Of a stretch of DNA of 54,992 nucleotides, positions 25,131-34,001 are shown piece after piece. A model generated the notes under the pieces. The model made no database searches. It worked only from the letters and a program-made list of their open reading frames with translations, and was not told where the DNA came from. Each line of letters begins with the position of its first letter. The stretch's first letter is position 1. The DNA is from JARICQ01 sp964428475. Lineage in GTDB: Bacteria > Bacillota > Clostridia > Tissierellales > Tissierellaceae. The translations under genes and the position numbers were made by a program. The DNA lies in assembly GCA_964428475.1 (NCBI GenBank), contig CAYRYO010000007.1, forward strand, positions 1-54,992, in the 5' to 3' direction.

Positions 25131-25142
25131 AGGATTTAGCTC
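25119..25142 (-). terminator. Hairpin between dnaK and dnaJ (attenuator-like)
   Basis: Perfect 10-bp stem GAGCTAAATC/GATTTAGCTC with a 4-base loop, extendable by AACTT/AAGTT past a 2-nt bulge. The following T tract is weak (TTAAGTTTGG), which suggests partial termination or an mRNA processing/stability element, not a full stop. Confidence 0.5.
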
Positions 25143-25166
25143 AAGTTTTATATGTTTTTATATTGT

Positions 25167-26987
25167 TTATTTTTCGTCCTCGTCTACAACTTCGTAGTCT
25201 GCATCTACCACATCGTCATCTGAATCTGATGTTTCTTCTCCAGTTTCACTTTGATTTTCTTCATACATCTTTTGTGAAATAGCGTAGAATGATTCTGTTA
25301 ATTCCTCTGTCTTCGCTTTGATGTCTTCATTGTCATCACCTTCAAGGGATTTTTTAAGCTCTTCAAGTTTTGTTTCAACTGTTTCTTTTTCATCTGCTGA
25401 AATTTTATCTTCTAAGTCTTTCAATGTCTTTTCAGTTTGATAAACAATAGAATCTGCATTATTTCTTATCTCTATTGCTTCTTTTTTCTTTTTATCTTCC
25501 TCTGCAAAACTCTCTGCCTCTCTTACCTTTTTCTCTATTTCATCGTCTGAAAGTTTTGTAGATGCAGTAATTGTTATTTTTTGTTCTTTTCCTGTACCTA
25601 AGTCTTTTGCACTTACATTTACTATACCGTTTGCATCTATATCAAATGTTACTTCTATCTGAGGTACTCCTCTACGTGCTGAAGGGATACCAGTTAATTG
25701 GAATCTACCTAGAGTAGTATTGTCATTTGCCATTTCTCTTTCACCTTGTAGTACGTGAATATCCACAGAAGTTTGACTATCTGCTGCTGTTGTAAATGTT
25801 TGACTCTTTTTAGTAGGAATAGTTGTATTTCTCTCTATTAACTTGGTAGTTACTCCACCTAGTGTCTCAATACCTAGTGATAAAGGTGTAACATCTAGAA
25901 GTAATAAATCTTTTACTTCTCCTGATAATACTCCACCTTGAATTGCTGCTCCTAATGCAATACTTTCATCTGGATTTATATCTTTTTGAGGTTCCTTTCC
26001 TGTAAGAGATTTAACTGCATCTTGTACTGCAGGAATTCTAGTGGACCCTCCTACTAATAATATCTTTTCTATTTCAGATGCCTTAAGTCCAGAGTCTTTT
26101 AGTGCTTCTCTTACAGGCCCTAATGTTTTGTCTACTAAATGTGAAGTAAGTTCGTTGAACTTAACTCTTGTAATATCCATATTTAAATGAAGTGGTCCAG
26201 ATTGATTAGCTGTGATAAATGGTAAGTTGATATTAGTTGACATAGTTGAAGATAATTCTTTTTTAGCCTTTTCTGCAGCTTCTTTAAGTCTTTGAAGGCT
26301 CATTTTATCATTTCTTAAATCAACACCATTTTCTTTTTTAAATTCATCTGCTATATAATCAACGATTACACTGTCAAAGTCATCCCCGCCTAGGGTGTTG
26401 TTTCCTCTAGTAGCTAATACTTCAAATACTCCATCACCAAGTTCAAGAATAGATACGTCAAATGTACCCCCACCAAGGTCAAATACCATTATCTTGTGTT
26501 GACCTTCTACCTTGTCTAAACCATACGCTAGTGCTGCTGCTGTAGGCTCGTTGATTATTCTTTTTACTTCAAGGCCTGCTATCTTACCGGCATCTTTAGT
26601 TGCTTGCCTTTGACTGTCTGTAAAGTAAGCTGGAACTGTAATGACTGCTTCTGTAACCTTTTCCCCAAGATAGCTCTCAACATCTGATTTAATCTTTTGA
26701 AGTATCATTGCAGATATTTCTTCTGGTGAATAAGTTTTTCCGTCAATATTTGTCTTGTGATCTGTACCCATCTCTCTCTTAATTGATGCTATTGTATTTT
26801 CAGGATTTGTAACTGCTTGTCTTTTTGCTGTTTCTCCTACAAGTCTCTCACCATCTTTTGTAAAAGCAACTATAGACGGTGTGGTTCTATTGCCCTCAAG
26901 ATTTGGAATTATAGTAGCTTCTCCACCTTCCATTACTGAAACTGCTGAGTTTGTAGTACCTAAATCAATTCCTATTATTTTTGCCAT
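25167..26987 (-). CDS. dnaK: Chaperone DnaK (Hsp70)
   Basis: ATP-dependent Hsp70. The nucleotide-binding domain has IGIDLGTTNSAVSVMEGG, the VFDLGGGTFDVSILE phosphate loop and LLVGGSTRIPAVQ. The linker is DLLLLDVTPLSLGIETLGG, followed by the beta-sandwich substrate domain and helical lid. The C-terminus is acidic (DADYEVVDEDEK). 606 residues, normal for Gram-positives. 22 nt after grpE. Confidence 0.99.
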   Translation of the reverse strand: MAKIIGIDLGTTNSAVSVMEGGEATIIPNLEGNRTTPSIVAFTKDGERLVGETAKRQAVTNPENTIASIKREMGTDHKTNIDGKTYSPEEISAMILQKIKSDVESYLGEKVTEAVITVPAYFTDSQRQATKDAGKIAGLEVKRIINEPTAAALAYGLDKVEGQHKIMVFDLGGGTFDVSILELGDGVFEVLATRGNNTLGGDDFDSVIVDYIADEFKKENGVDLRNDKMSLQRLKEAAEKAKKELSSTMSTNINLPFITANQSGPLHLNMDITRVKFNELTSHLVDKTLGPVREALKDSGLKASEIEKILLVGGSTRIPAVQDAVKSLTGKEPQKDINPDESIALGAAIQGGVLSGEVKDLLLLDVTPLSLGIETLGGVTTKLIERNTTIPTKKSQTFTTAADSQTSVDIHVLQGEREMANDNTTLGRFQLTGIPSARRGVPQIEVTFDIDANGIVNVSAKDLGTGKEQKITITASTKLSDDEIEKKVREAESFAEEDKKKKEAIEIRNNADSIVYQTEKTLKDLEDKISADEKETVETKLEELKKSLEGDDNEDIKAKTEELTESFYAISQKMYEENQSETGEETSDSDDDVVDADYEVVDEDEK

Positions 26988-27009
26988 AAATTTTCCTCCT
27001 CATTAATTG

Positions 27010-27651
27010 TTATTTTGCCACTTTTACCATGGCTGGTCTAATTACTTTGTCTTTTAAAATATATCCTGTTTGAAGTACTTCTATTACTTTTCCTGATTCA
27101 TAGTCTTCGCTTTCTTCCATAAATACTGCATGATGTATATTAGGATCAAATTCTTTTCCAACTGCCTCAATTGCCCTTACACCATGTGATTGTAATACAT
27201 CTTCAAATTGTTTGTAGATAAGTTGTATACCTTTATAAAAGGAATCTTCCATCTTGCCCTCAACATTCATTGCCACTTCAAAATTATCAACTATTGGAAG
27301 AAGGGTACATATAAATTCCTCTGATGCATAGTTTATAGTATCTTTTTTTTCTTTTTCTGCTCGCTTTCTAAAGTTCATAAAATCAGCTTGAAGCCTTATC
27401 AACTGACTACTCACTTCAGTAAGCTCATTTTCTTTTTGCTTAAGTTTCTCATCTAAAAGGGGATTTTCTTCTTGCAGTTCTTCTTNNNNNNNNNNNNNNN
27501 NNNNNNNNNNNNNNNNNNNNNNNNNNNNNNNNNNNNNNNNNNNNNNNNNNNNNNNNNNNNNNNNNNNNNNNNNNNNNNNNNNNNNTTCTTCTTGCAGTTC
27601 TTCTTTTTCCTCTATTAAATCTTCTTCTTTTTTATCTTTATTGCTCTCCAT
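27010..27651 (-). CDS. grpE: Nucleotide exchange factor GrpE, interrupted by a sequence gap
   Basis: Releases ADP from DnaK. The conserved part starts with a long coiled coil (EKLKQKENELTEVSSQLIRLQADFMNFRKRAEKE, quoted in pieces: ENELTEVSSQ, ADFMNFRKRA), followed by the beta domain HHAVFMEESEDYESGKVIEV and GYILKDKVIRPAMVKV. The N-terminal Glu-rich tail contains 100 undetermined bases. Both sides of the gap carry the same 20-bp sequence encoding EELQEE. The two copies are 120 bp apart, so the frame is kept. If the contigs simply overlap, the protein is 173 residues. Confidence 0.95.
   Translation of the reverse strand: MESNKDKKEEDLIEEKEELQEEXXXXXXXXXXXXXXXXXXXXXXXXXXXXXXXXXXEELQEENPLLDEKLKQKENELTEVSSQLIRLQADFMNFRKRAEKEKKDTINYASEEFICTLLPIVDNFEVAMNVEGKMEDSFYKGIQLIYKQFEDVLQSHGVRAIEAVGKEFDPNIHHAVFMEESEDYESGKVIEVLQTGYILKDKVIRPAMVKVAK
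27466..27605. repeat. Identical 20-bp repeats flanking the scaffold gap
   Basis: TTCTTCTTGCAGTTCTTCTT occurs at 27466-27485 and 27586-27605, directly against both edges of the N run. This is either an unmerged contig overlap or the ends of a longer Glu-rich tandem repeat that the assembler could not cross. Confidence 0.9.
27486..27585. other. Assembly gap of exactly 100 N
   Basis: Exactly 100 N, the usual placeholder for a gap of unknown size. It lies in the acidic 5' part of grpE. Confidence 1.
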
Positions 27652-27678
27652 TTAGTCACCTCTTTATATTGTAGATAT

Positions 27679-28719
27679 CTATGATTTAATCAAAAAATCT
27701 ATTAACTCTGTAATGTTTTTAGAAAAAAGCTTTAAAGTATTTATCACTCGGATATAATCCATCCTAGTAGGTCCTATGACTCCAATTTTTCCTATAGTCT
27801 TATCACCTATTCTATAGGTAGCAGTGAGTAAACTGCAGTCTTTTATAGGAGCATAAATGTTTTCTTCTCCTATTATAATATCTATGTTTTTTGATAGCTG
27901 ATTCCCGAGTAGAATATCTACCACAGAATCTTTATCTTCAAAGAAGTTCATAAAGTTTTTTGCCTTTTCTAAATCCTTGTATTCCGGAAAGTTTAAAATT
28001 TTATTTATTCCATCAGAATAAAGTTCTATATTATTTATATCTTCCAACGACTTTCTTATAGCAGGTATAATGTTTTGTATTATATCTTTAAATTCATATA
28101 TTTCTTTAAATATTTCTTCTGTTCTATCCAAATTTATATCTTTAATTGATGAGCCCCTAAGTTTTTCATTTAGAAAATTCGAAAGTATCTTCACTTGATT
28201 TTCTGGTATTTCTTCTACAAGTCTAAAAATTGAATTTTTAACTACACCTGTATCACTTACCAATACCAAAAGTATTTGTAAGTTATCAATAGGCACTAAT
28301 TGTATGTGCTTAATAGTTGAATTATAAAGTTGTGGAGATATTACTAATGCTGTATAACTAGTTAGAGCTGAAAGTATCTTAGCAGAATTCTTTAAAAGCT
28401 CATCTATCTCTCTAGACTCAGATGCCAATACATCTTTTATTTGATTTTTCTTTTTTAAATCCAGTTTAGATTCTTTCATATCTAAAAGAGCATTAACGTA
28501 AAATCTATAAGCCTTATCTGAAGGGATTCTTCCAGCAGAAGAATACGGTTTAATTAAAAATCCTAATTCTTCTAAATCACTCATTTCATTTCTAATAGTT
28601 GCTGAACTAACTCCAATATCATATTGCTTGGTAATAGTCCTAGACCCTATAGGTTCTGCACCTATTATATAAGAGTCTATTATTGCATAAAGAACTTTAA
28701 TTTTTCTATCATCTAACAT
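27679..28719 (-). CDS. hrcA: Heat-inducible transcription repressor HrcA
   Basis: Represses class I heat-shock genes by binding CIRCE; its folding depends on GroEL. The N-terminal winged helix (EPIGSRTITKQYDIGVSSAT, IRNEMSDLEELGFL) is followed by GRIPSDKAYRFYV and the GAF-like dimerisation domain. The C-terminal stretch GKIGVIGPTRMDYIRVINTL is diagnostic. 346 residues. It is the first gene of the operon and sits directly behind its own operator (28753-28779), so it is autoregulated. Confidence 0.98.
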   Translation of the reverse strand: MLDDRKIKVLYAIIDSYIIGAEPIGSRTITKQYDIGVSSATIRNEMSDLEELGFLIKPYSSAGRIPSDKAYRFYVNALLDMKESKLDLKKKNQIKDVLASESREIDELLKNSAKILSALTSYTALVISPQLYNSTIKHIQLVPIDNLQILLVLVSDTGVVKNSIFRLVEEIPENQVKILSNFLNEKLRGSSIKDINLDRTEEIFKEIYEFKDIIQNIIPAIRKSLEDINNIELYSDGINKILNFPEYKDLEKAKNFMNFFEDKDSVVDILLGNQLSKNIDIIIGEENIYAPIKDCSLLTATYRIGDKTIGKIGVIGPTRMDYIRVINTLKLFSKNITELIDFLIKS

Positions 28720-28752
28720 GTCATCACCTCGTAAAGTGCTAGATGTTTTTTG

Positions 28753-28779
28753 TTAGCACTCTTTGATGTTGAGTGCTAA
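28753..28779. promoter_or_regulatory. CIRCE operator (HrcA binding site)
   Basis: TTAGCACTC-N9-GAGTGCTAA, a perfect match to the CIRCE consensus, located between the promoter and the hrcA start codon. Confidence 0.98.
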
Positions 28780-28792
28780 TGCTTACAACTTA

Positions 28793-28821
28793 AAGTTATC
28801 ATTATATTAGATTTTTGTCAA
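28793..28821 (-). promoter_or_regulatory. Sigma-A promoter of the hrcA-grpE-dnaK-dnaJ operon
   Basis: Minus strand TTGACA (28816-28821), a 17-bp spacer and TAACTT (28793-28798) preceded by TGA, an extended -10. CIRCE begins 13 bp downstream, so HrcA would block early transcription. Confidence 0.65.
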
Positions 28822-28845
28822 TACTTTTTTGAACTTTTTTATATT

Positions 28846-29982
28846 TTATTGTAAAAAATCAACTTCAACCAGATTAGATAAGTCTAATCCCTTGCTCGTA
28901 AGCTTTATACTATCCTTAGTATTTGTTATTAATCCACTTTTTATATGCTTTTCTATTTGTTTTTTATAGATGTCTTCTATATCCATATTAAATCTTCTTT
29001 TAAATTCAATTTTATCTATTCCTACTATCTTTCTTAAGCCAAGTATACAAAACTCTTCTATTTCTACATCTATATATATTTTTTCCATATAAGTTACAGG
29101 TAATATTTCTTTGTTTAGTTTATTGATATAATCTTCAATATTGCTAGTATTTGAAAACCTTTTGCCTCCCATATTGGAGTGACTATTCAAACCAATTCCC
29201 AAGTAAGGATTTACATCCCAATAAACTAAATTGTGTCTACATTCATATCTAGGTAATGAAAAGTTTGATATTTCATAGTGATTATACCCATTATTTTTTA
29301 AAATTCTAATTATATTATGATACATTTTTCTTTCCTCTTCTTCTTTTGGAAAAGTTGTTTTTCCATTTTTATATAGATTATAAAGTTTTGTATTTTCTTC
29401 CAAAATAAGCCCATAATAAGAAATATGTTTGACCCCTAGTCCTATCACTTTATTTAAACTATCCAAGACATCATCCAATTTTTGATTTGGAAGTCCAAAC
29501 ATTAAATCTATATTTATATTGTTTATCCCCATTTCTTTTATAATTTTAAAACTATCATAAACATCTTTGCTACTATGAATACGTCCTATTGCCTTTAGCA
29601 TATCATCGTTTAAGCTCTGTGCTCCCAAGCTTATTCTATTTATACCCGAGTCTATATAAGTTTTTATTTTTCTTCTGCTTAATGTTCCTGGATTTGCTTC
29701 CAAAGAAACTTCTTCTAGGTTTTCTACATTATAATTTTCCATTATATATTGGAGTAATTTTTCTATATATTTTTCATCTATACTAGATGGAGTCCCTCCA
29801 CCTATAAATATGGTTTTAATCTGATAGTTTGTGAATTTTTCTTTGTAAAGTTCAAGCTCAATAAGCAAAGCATTTATATATTCTTCTACTTTCTCATCCT
29901 TATCTGTAAAGGATAAAAAATCACAATACGAACATTTGCTAATGCAAAATGGTATATGAATATATAAAGATAAATTTTTCAC
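28846..29982 (-). CDS. hemW: Radical SAM heme chaperone HemW
   Basis: Formerly called an oxygen-independent coproporphyrinogen oxidase-like protein. The N-terminal YIHIPFCISKCSYCDF carries Cys13, Cys17 and Cys20, lacking the extra Cys of true HemN. FIGGGTPSS, SLEANPGTL and RISLGAQSLND follow, plus the HemN C-terminal domain with YWDVNPYLGIGLNSHS. 378 residues. Sits between lepA and hrcA as in Bacillus and many Clostridia. Confidence 0.94.
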   Translation of the reverse strand: MKNLSLYIHIPFCISKCSYCDFLSFTDKDEKVEEYINALLIELELYKEKFTNYQIKTIFIGGGTPSSIDEKYIEKLLQYIMENYNVENLEEVSLEANPGTLSRRKIKTYIDSGINRISLGAQSLNDDMLKAIGRIHSSKDVYDSFKIIKEMGINNINIDLMFGLPNQKLDDVLDSLNKVIGLGVKHISYYGLILEENTKLYNLYKNGKTTFPKEEEERKMYHNIIRILKNNGYNHYEISNFSLPRYECRHNLVYWDVNPYLGIGLNSHSNMGGKRFSNTSNIEDYINKLNKEILPVTYMEKIYIDVEIEEFCILGLRKIVGIDKIEFKRRFNMDIEDIYKKQIEKHIKSGLITNTKDSIKLTSKGLDLSNLVEVDFLQ

Positions 29983-29995
29983 CTTATCTCCTCCA

Positions 29996-30023
29996 CAATA
30001 AAAGACTGTAACAATTTACAGTC
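29996..30023 (-). terminator. Intrinsic terminator after lepA
   Basis: Minus strand GACTGTAA-ATTG-TTACAGTC followed by TTTTATT, 12 nt past the lepA stop codon. Confidence 0.75.
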
Positions 30024-30034
30024 ACAGTCTAGTT

Positions 30035-31846
30035 TTATTTTTCGTCGTATTTCAATACTGTTAAAAATGCCTCTTGAGGTACATCGACACTTCCTATTTG
30101 TCTCATTCTCTTTTTACCTTCTTTTTGTTTTTCAAGAAGTTTTTTCTTTCTAGATATATCTCCACCATAACATTTAGAAAGTACATCTTTTCTAAGTGCC
30201 CGGATAGTTTCTCTAGCTATTATCTTGTTGCCTATACTCGCTTGAATAGGCACTGCAAATTGATGTCTAGGTATTACACCTGAGAGTTTTTCTGCTATTA
30301 CTCGTGCTCTTTCATATGCTTTTTCTTCATGAACTATTAGGGAAAATGCATCTACTAACTCGCCATTGATCAGTATATCAAGTTTTACAAGTTCAGACTT
30401 CTCATATCCCTTAAGGTCATAGTCAAAACTTGCGTAACCCCTAGTTTTTGATTTAAGAGCATCAAAGAAGTCATATATAACTTCATTTAATGGAATATCG
30501 TAATGAAGTATTACTCTAGTTTCTTCTAAGTATTCCATATTAATAAAGTTCCCTCTTTTATTTTGACAAAGCTCCATTATAGCTCCAACATATTCAGTAG
30601 GACTCATTATGTTTGCCCTTACTATAGGTTCCTCCATGAAATCTATTTCTGTTTCATCTGGTAGGTTTGAAGGATTTTGTATTTCTACTACATCTCCATT
30701 TTTCTTGGTTATTTTATATATAACCGATGGTGCTGTAGCTACTATATTAAGATCAAATTCCCTCTCAATCCTCTCCTGTATAATTTCCATATGGAGAAGT
30801 CCAAGGAATCCACATCTAAATCCAAATCCAAGTGCAACAGAAGTCTCAGGTTCAAAGTCTAGGGCTGCATCGTTTACTTGGAGTTTTTCTAGTGCTTCTC
30901 TTACTGTATTAAAATCTTCACCTTCAGCTGGGTATATTCCGCAAAATACCATAGGAACCACTTTTTTGTATCCTGCTAGTGCGACTTCAGTTGGGTTTTT
31001 ACTCCCAGTGATGGTATCCCCAACCCTTGCATCTTTTACCTCTTTGATACTAGCAGTTAAAAATCCTACATCTCCTGGTTGCAAACTGTCTTTTACTATA
31101 TGTCTTGCTGTGTCTACTCCAACCTCTACAACTTCATATATCTTTCCATTTGACATCATTTTAATTTGAGTACCCGACTTAATAGTTCCTTCAAACACCC
31201 TTATATAACATATAACCCCTTTATATGAATCATAAAAAGAATCAAATATAAGTGCTTTAATAGGAGCATTTTTGTCTCCAACTGGGGCTGGTACATTTTT
31301 CACTATGCTTTCAAGTACATCCACTATATTTAATCCATCCTTTGCTGATATAAGCGGTGCCTCAGAACAGTCTATTCCTATTACATCTTCTATTTCAGTT
31401 TTCACCTCATCAACTCTAGCACTCTGAAGATCTATTTTATTGATTACAGGAAGTATCTCAAGATCTTGATCTAGTGCCAAATATACATTGGCAAGAGTCT
31501 GGGCCTCTATGCCCTGTGTAGCGTCTACCACTAGCACTGCACCCTCACAAGCAGCTAGCGACCTAGAAACTTCATATGTAAAGTCTACATGGCCAGGAGT
31601 ATCTATTAGGTTCAATATATATTCCTCGCCATCTTTAGCCTTATATACAAGTCTCACCGCTTTTAATTTAATTGTAATACCTCTTTCTCTTTCAAGATCC
31701 ATGCTATCTAGAACTTGATTTTGCATTTCTCTAGAAGTCAGCATACCCGTCTTCTCTATTAGTCTATCTGCAAGCGTTGACTTTCCATGGTCTATATGAG
31801 CTATAATAGAAAAATTTCTTATGTTTTCTTGTTTAATATTATCCAT
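30035..31846 (-). CDS. lepA: Elongation factor 4 (LepA)
   Basis: Ribosome-associated translational GTPase. The N-terminus NFSIIAHIDHGKSTLADRLI holds the P-loop; GITIKLKAVRLVY, DTPGHVDFTYEVSRSL and NKIDLQSA complete the G motifs. The LepA-specific C-terminal domain ends in KKRMRQIGSVDVPQEAF. The ATG at 31846 has AAGGAGG 6 nt upstream; eight further in-frame codons upstream lie over it. 603 residues, full length. Promoter at 31884-31912. Confidence 0.98.
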   Translation of the reverse strand: MDNIKQENIRNFSIIAHIDHGKSTLADRLIEKTGMLTSREMQNQVLDSMDLERERGITIKLKAVRLVYKAKDGEEYILNLIDTPGHVDFTYEVSRSLAACEGAVLVVDATQGIEAQTLANVYLALDQDLEILPVINKIDLQSARVDEVKTEIEDVIGIDCSEAPLISAKDGLNIVDVLESIVKNVPAPVGDKNAPIKALIFDSFYDSYKGVICYIRVFEGTIKSGTQIKMMSNGKIYEVVEVGVDTARHIVKDSLQPGDVGFLTASIKEVKDARVGDTITGSKNPTEVALAGYKKVVPMVFCGIYPAEGEDFNTVREALEKLQVNDAALDFEPETSVALGFGFRCGFLGLLHMEIIQERIEREFDLNIVATAPSVIYKITKKNGDVVEIQNPSNLPDETEIDFMEEPIVRANIMSPTEYVGAIMELCQNKRGNFINMEYLEETRVILHYDIPLNEVIYDFFDALKSKTRGYASFDYDLKGYEKSELVKLDILINGELVDAFSLIVHEEKAYERARVIAEKLSGVIPRHQFAVPIQASIGNKIIARETIRALRKDVLSKCYGGDISRKKKLLEKQKEGKKRMRQIGSVDVPQEAFLTVLKYDEK

Positions 31847-31883
31847 TCTCGTCCTCCTTGTGAACATCAAATAACTCTAGATA

Positions 31884-31912
31884 ATTATAGCAAATAAAAG
31901 TCTTTATGTAAA
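31884..31912 (-). promoter_or_regulatory. Sigma-A promoter for lepA
   Basis: Minus strand TTTACA (31907-31912), a 17-bp spacer and TATAAT (31884-31889). It overlaps the last codons and stop of the upstream small membrane protein gene. Confidence 0.6.
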
Positions 31913-32184
31913 ACAAAAAGACCAGAAAATCGGTCTTTTAATAATTCTTTCACTTTATCAATATTTACATTATATGTTTTCCCAAACCATTCTAGAGTTT
32001 TACAATCTACATTTATTTTTAATATATTTGTATTTTCAAAGCAATTTAAATCCACTATTCTTTGATTTACTATTTCAACTGCAAATAAAAATATTAGGAA
32101 AAAACAAAAAACAATTACAAATTTTATTTTCCTTTTAATATTATTTTTTTTTCTTCTCTTATTTCTTTCCAATCTAGTTTCCAT
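31885..32184 (-). CDS. Small basic membrane protein of unknown function
   Basis: 99 residues, not recognised. A Lys/Arg/Asn-rich N-terminus (about 1-20) is followed by one hydrophobic segment (FVIVFCFFLIFLFAVEIV, about 23-40) and a 60-residue C-terminal part that should be outside, resembling a single-span FtsL/DivIC-like layout without clear homology. It lies between lepB and lepA. Its last 20 codons contain an intrinsic terminator and the lepA promoter, so either the coding end is under double constraint or the ORF end has drifted. Confidence 0.6.
   Translation of the reverse strand: METRLERNKRRKKNNIKRKIKFVIVFCFFLIFLFAVEIVNQRIVDLNCFENTNILKINVDCKTLEWFGKTYNVNIDKVKELLKDRFSGLFVLHKDFYLL
31914..31939 (-). 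terminator. Intrinsic terminator inside the 3' end of the small membrane protein gene
   Basis: Minus strand AAAAGACC, an 8-base loop, GGTCTTTTTG then TTTT. It lies about 30-55 nt before the stop codon of the upstream ORF and directly ahead of the lepA promoter. Confidence 0.6.
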
Positions 32185-32239
32185 ATATATATCACCCAGA
32201 TTAGTTTTAGCAAATTTAATCTTAATTATTCTATAAAAT

Positions 32240-32797
32240 TTAATCTACTTTTCCAAATCTATCATTGATTGGAAAGTATCTAAATCCCGTAACACCCTTT
32301 ATAGTGCTAGCTGAAACATATCCAAAAACCCTGCTATCTTTGCTTGCTCCTGGGTTTCTATTGTCACCAAGTACAAAAAGACTGTCTTTTGGTATCTCCC
32401 AATAGCTCTCGTCGTATATGTGAGTATATGCATCATCATCTAAATATGCTTCTTCAAGCACTTCACCATTTAAATATACTTGCCCATCTTTTATCTCCAC
32501 AATGTCGCCTTCTATACCTATTACTCTTTTAATGTAATCTTTTTTCACTTCATCTGGAGCTTCTAACACTACTATATCTCCTCTAGCTGGTCCTGAAAAA
32601 TAAAGTGAAACCTTATTTGCAAACAATCTATCCTTTTCATGTAATGTCGGAAACATTGAGTTTCCAAGTACATATGTAGTATTGAATATAAATGTCTTTA
32701 TTAAAATAGCAATTACTACCGCAGTAATTATACTCTTTATCCATTCTATAGTTTCATTTTTCACTTCTTTTTTTTCATTATTTTCATTATTTTCCAC
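32240..32797 (-). CDS. lepB: Signal peptidase I
   Basis: Type I leader peptidase anchored in the membrane; removes signal peptides outside the cell. One transmembrane helix (about 20-41) is followed by GNSMFPTL with the catalytic Ser47, DYIKRVIG with Lys90, and GDNRNPGASKDSRVFG. I chose the GTG at 32797, 7 nt after AGGGGG; the TTG 27 nt upstream would overlap the Shine-Dalgarno. 185 residues, normal for a Gram-positive SPase. Confidence 0.93.
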   Translation of the reverse strand: MENNENNEKKEVKNETIEWIKSIITAVVIAILIKTFIFNTTYVLGNSMFPTLHEKDRLFANKVSLYFSGPARGDIVVLEAPDEVKKDYIKRVIGIEGDIVEIKDGQVYLNGEVLEEAYLDDDAYTHIYDESYWEIPKDSLFVLGDNRNPGASKDSRVFGYVSASTIKGVTGFRYFPINDRFGKVD

Positions 32798-32860
32798 GCA
32801 TATTCCCCCTATTAATATAATCAATAAACATTATATCACTTTTATCTTTATATTAAAAGA

Positions 32861-33925
32861 TTATTGTTGAATTAAACCATCTATTGCATATGAAAGGACT
32901 TCTGCTACTAATTTTGCACTCTCTACCACCATTTCTTTATCGTGAAAATTATAACCCATTTCAATCAAAGTTGAATAATTTGACAGATGCTGATTGTATC
33001 TTCCTCTTGGTTTTATTATGATTCCTGAACATAAGCCTGGATATATTGTATCACTAACTGCTTTTATATATTTTGCAAATGCGAGTGTGTATTCTTTGTT
33101 TTCGCTATCTGGACCCACTACAAGAGAAAACTTAGCATACCTTTTACCATTAATTTCAACTTCAGATTTTTTCTTTAAATTCGCTATATTATTTGACTCA
33201 TCAGCTACAGCATCTCGATGAACATCAAAAAACACCTTTAAGTTTTCAGATTCTGCCTTTTTACCTTGTATCGTATTTAAACTTCTAGAATAACTTTTAT
33301 TATATGAAGGCAAATCATGATATGTCATATTGTGGTCTACCCTATGCCCTTTAGCCTCTAGTACCTTGCCAATTACTTCTCCAATCCCCAAGACATTTTC
33401 TTCCTTTTTAGAGCTTCTATAATTGTCAATTTTATTCTCAGCATAAGCCTCCGTAGCATGCGTGTGATACATAAATATATAAGGTTTATCTCTTTCAATC
33501 TTGAATTTTTCTATTCCTATAGGTTCCGGTATATTTCCCACACCATGAAATCCTTGAGAATCCCTTATTATAATTAAACTTTCATATTCATCTAGTTTTT
33601 CTATTATTATGTCTTCTACATTTTTATCTTGGTGATTTATATTTTCCTCTGATTCTTTATCTGGTTCTAATACTTCTGGATAATTTTCATTTATAATATT
33701 CTCCTGCTTTTTAAATGCATCAAGGGTCTTCTTTAAAGGAGCTACTCCATCCCATTTTTCTTTCATATATTGAAAAAATGTAGTGGTTATTTCCATCTGT
33801 GCAGAATTTACCATATTAGGTAATTCTATATCTGATCTAGTTCTTATAATCATCGAGCCTATATTTAACAAAATTAAACATAAAAGTGCTAATATTAAAT
33901 AATCTGTTTTTTTAGTTCTCCTCAT
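32861..33925 (-). CDS. spoIIP: Stage II sporulation protein P (SpoIIP)
   Basis: Peptidoglycan amidase/endopeptidase of the DMP complex that drives engulfment. One N-terminal membrane anchor (about 8-26) precedes a linker and the catalytic amidase domain. YHTHATEAY supplies His154, His156 and Glu159; FDVHRDA and LIEMGYNFH complete the metal site. 354 residues. It follows gpr, the arrangement seen in Bacillus. A sigma-E-like promoter lies in the intergenic space. Confidence 0.96.
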   Translation of the reverse strand: MRRTKKTDYLILALLCLILLNIGSMIIRTRSDIELPNMVNSAQMEITTTFFQYMKEKWDGVAPLKKTLDAFKKQENIINENYPEVLEPDKESEENINHQDKNVEDIIIEKLDEYESLIIIRDSQGFHGVGNIPEPIGIEKFKIERDKPYIFMYHTHATEAYAENKIDNYRSSKKEENVLGIGEVIGKVLEAKGHRVDHNMTYHDLPSYNKSYSRSLNTIQGKKAESENLKVFFDVHRDAVADESNNIANLKKKSEVEINGKRYAKFSLVVGPDSENKEYTLAFAKYIKAVSDTIYPGLCSGIIIKPRGRYNQHLSNYSTLIEMGYNFHDKEMVVESAKLVAEVLSYAIDGLIQQ

Positions 33926-33960
33926 ATTTACACTCCTCAGAATATACTTTTCAATATATA

Positions 33961-33989
33961 AATATATTCTGATTACATGTAAAATATGA
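33961..33989 (-). promoter_or_regulatory. Possible sigma-E promoter for spoIIP
   Basis: Minus strand TCATATT (33983-33989), an exact match to KMATATT, 14 bp, then AATATATT (33961-33968; 5 of 8 against CATACAAT). spoIIP is a known sigma-E gene. Confidence 0.35.
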
Positions 33990-34001
33990 TAAGTACTTAT
34001 C
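33988..34001. repeat. 14-bp palindrome at the gpr stop codon
   Basis: GATAAGTACTTATC, a perfect palindrome that contains the gpr stop codon and touches the putative spoIIP -35. It may be an operator or chance. Confidence 0.35.

Noticed and set aside
30609..31169. 186-residue ORF antisense to lepA
   Set aside because: Shadow of a highly conserved gene; no independent signals.
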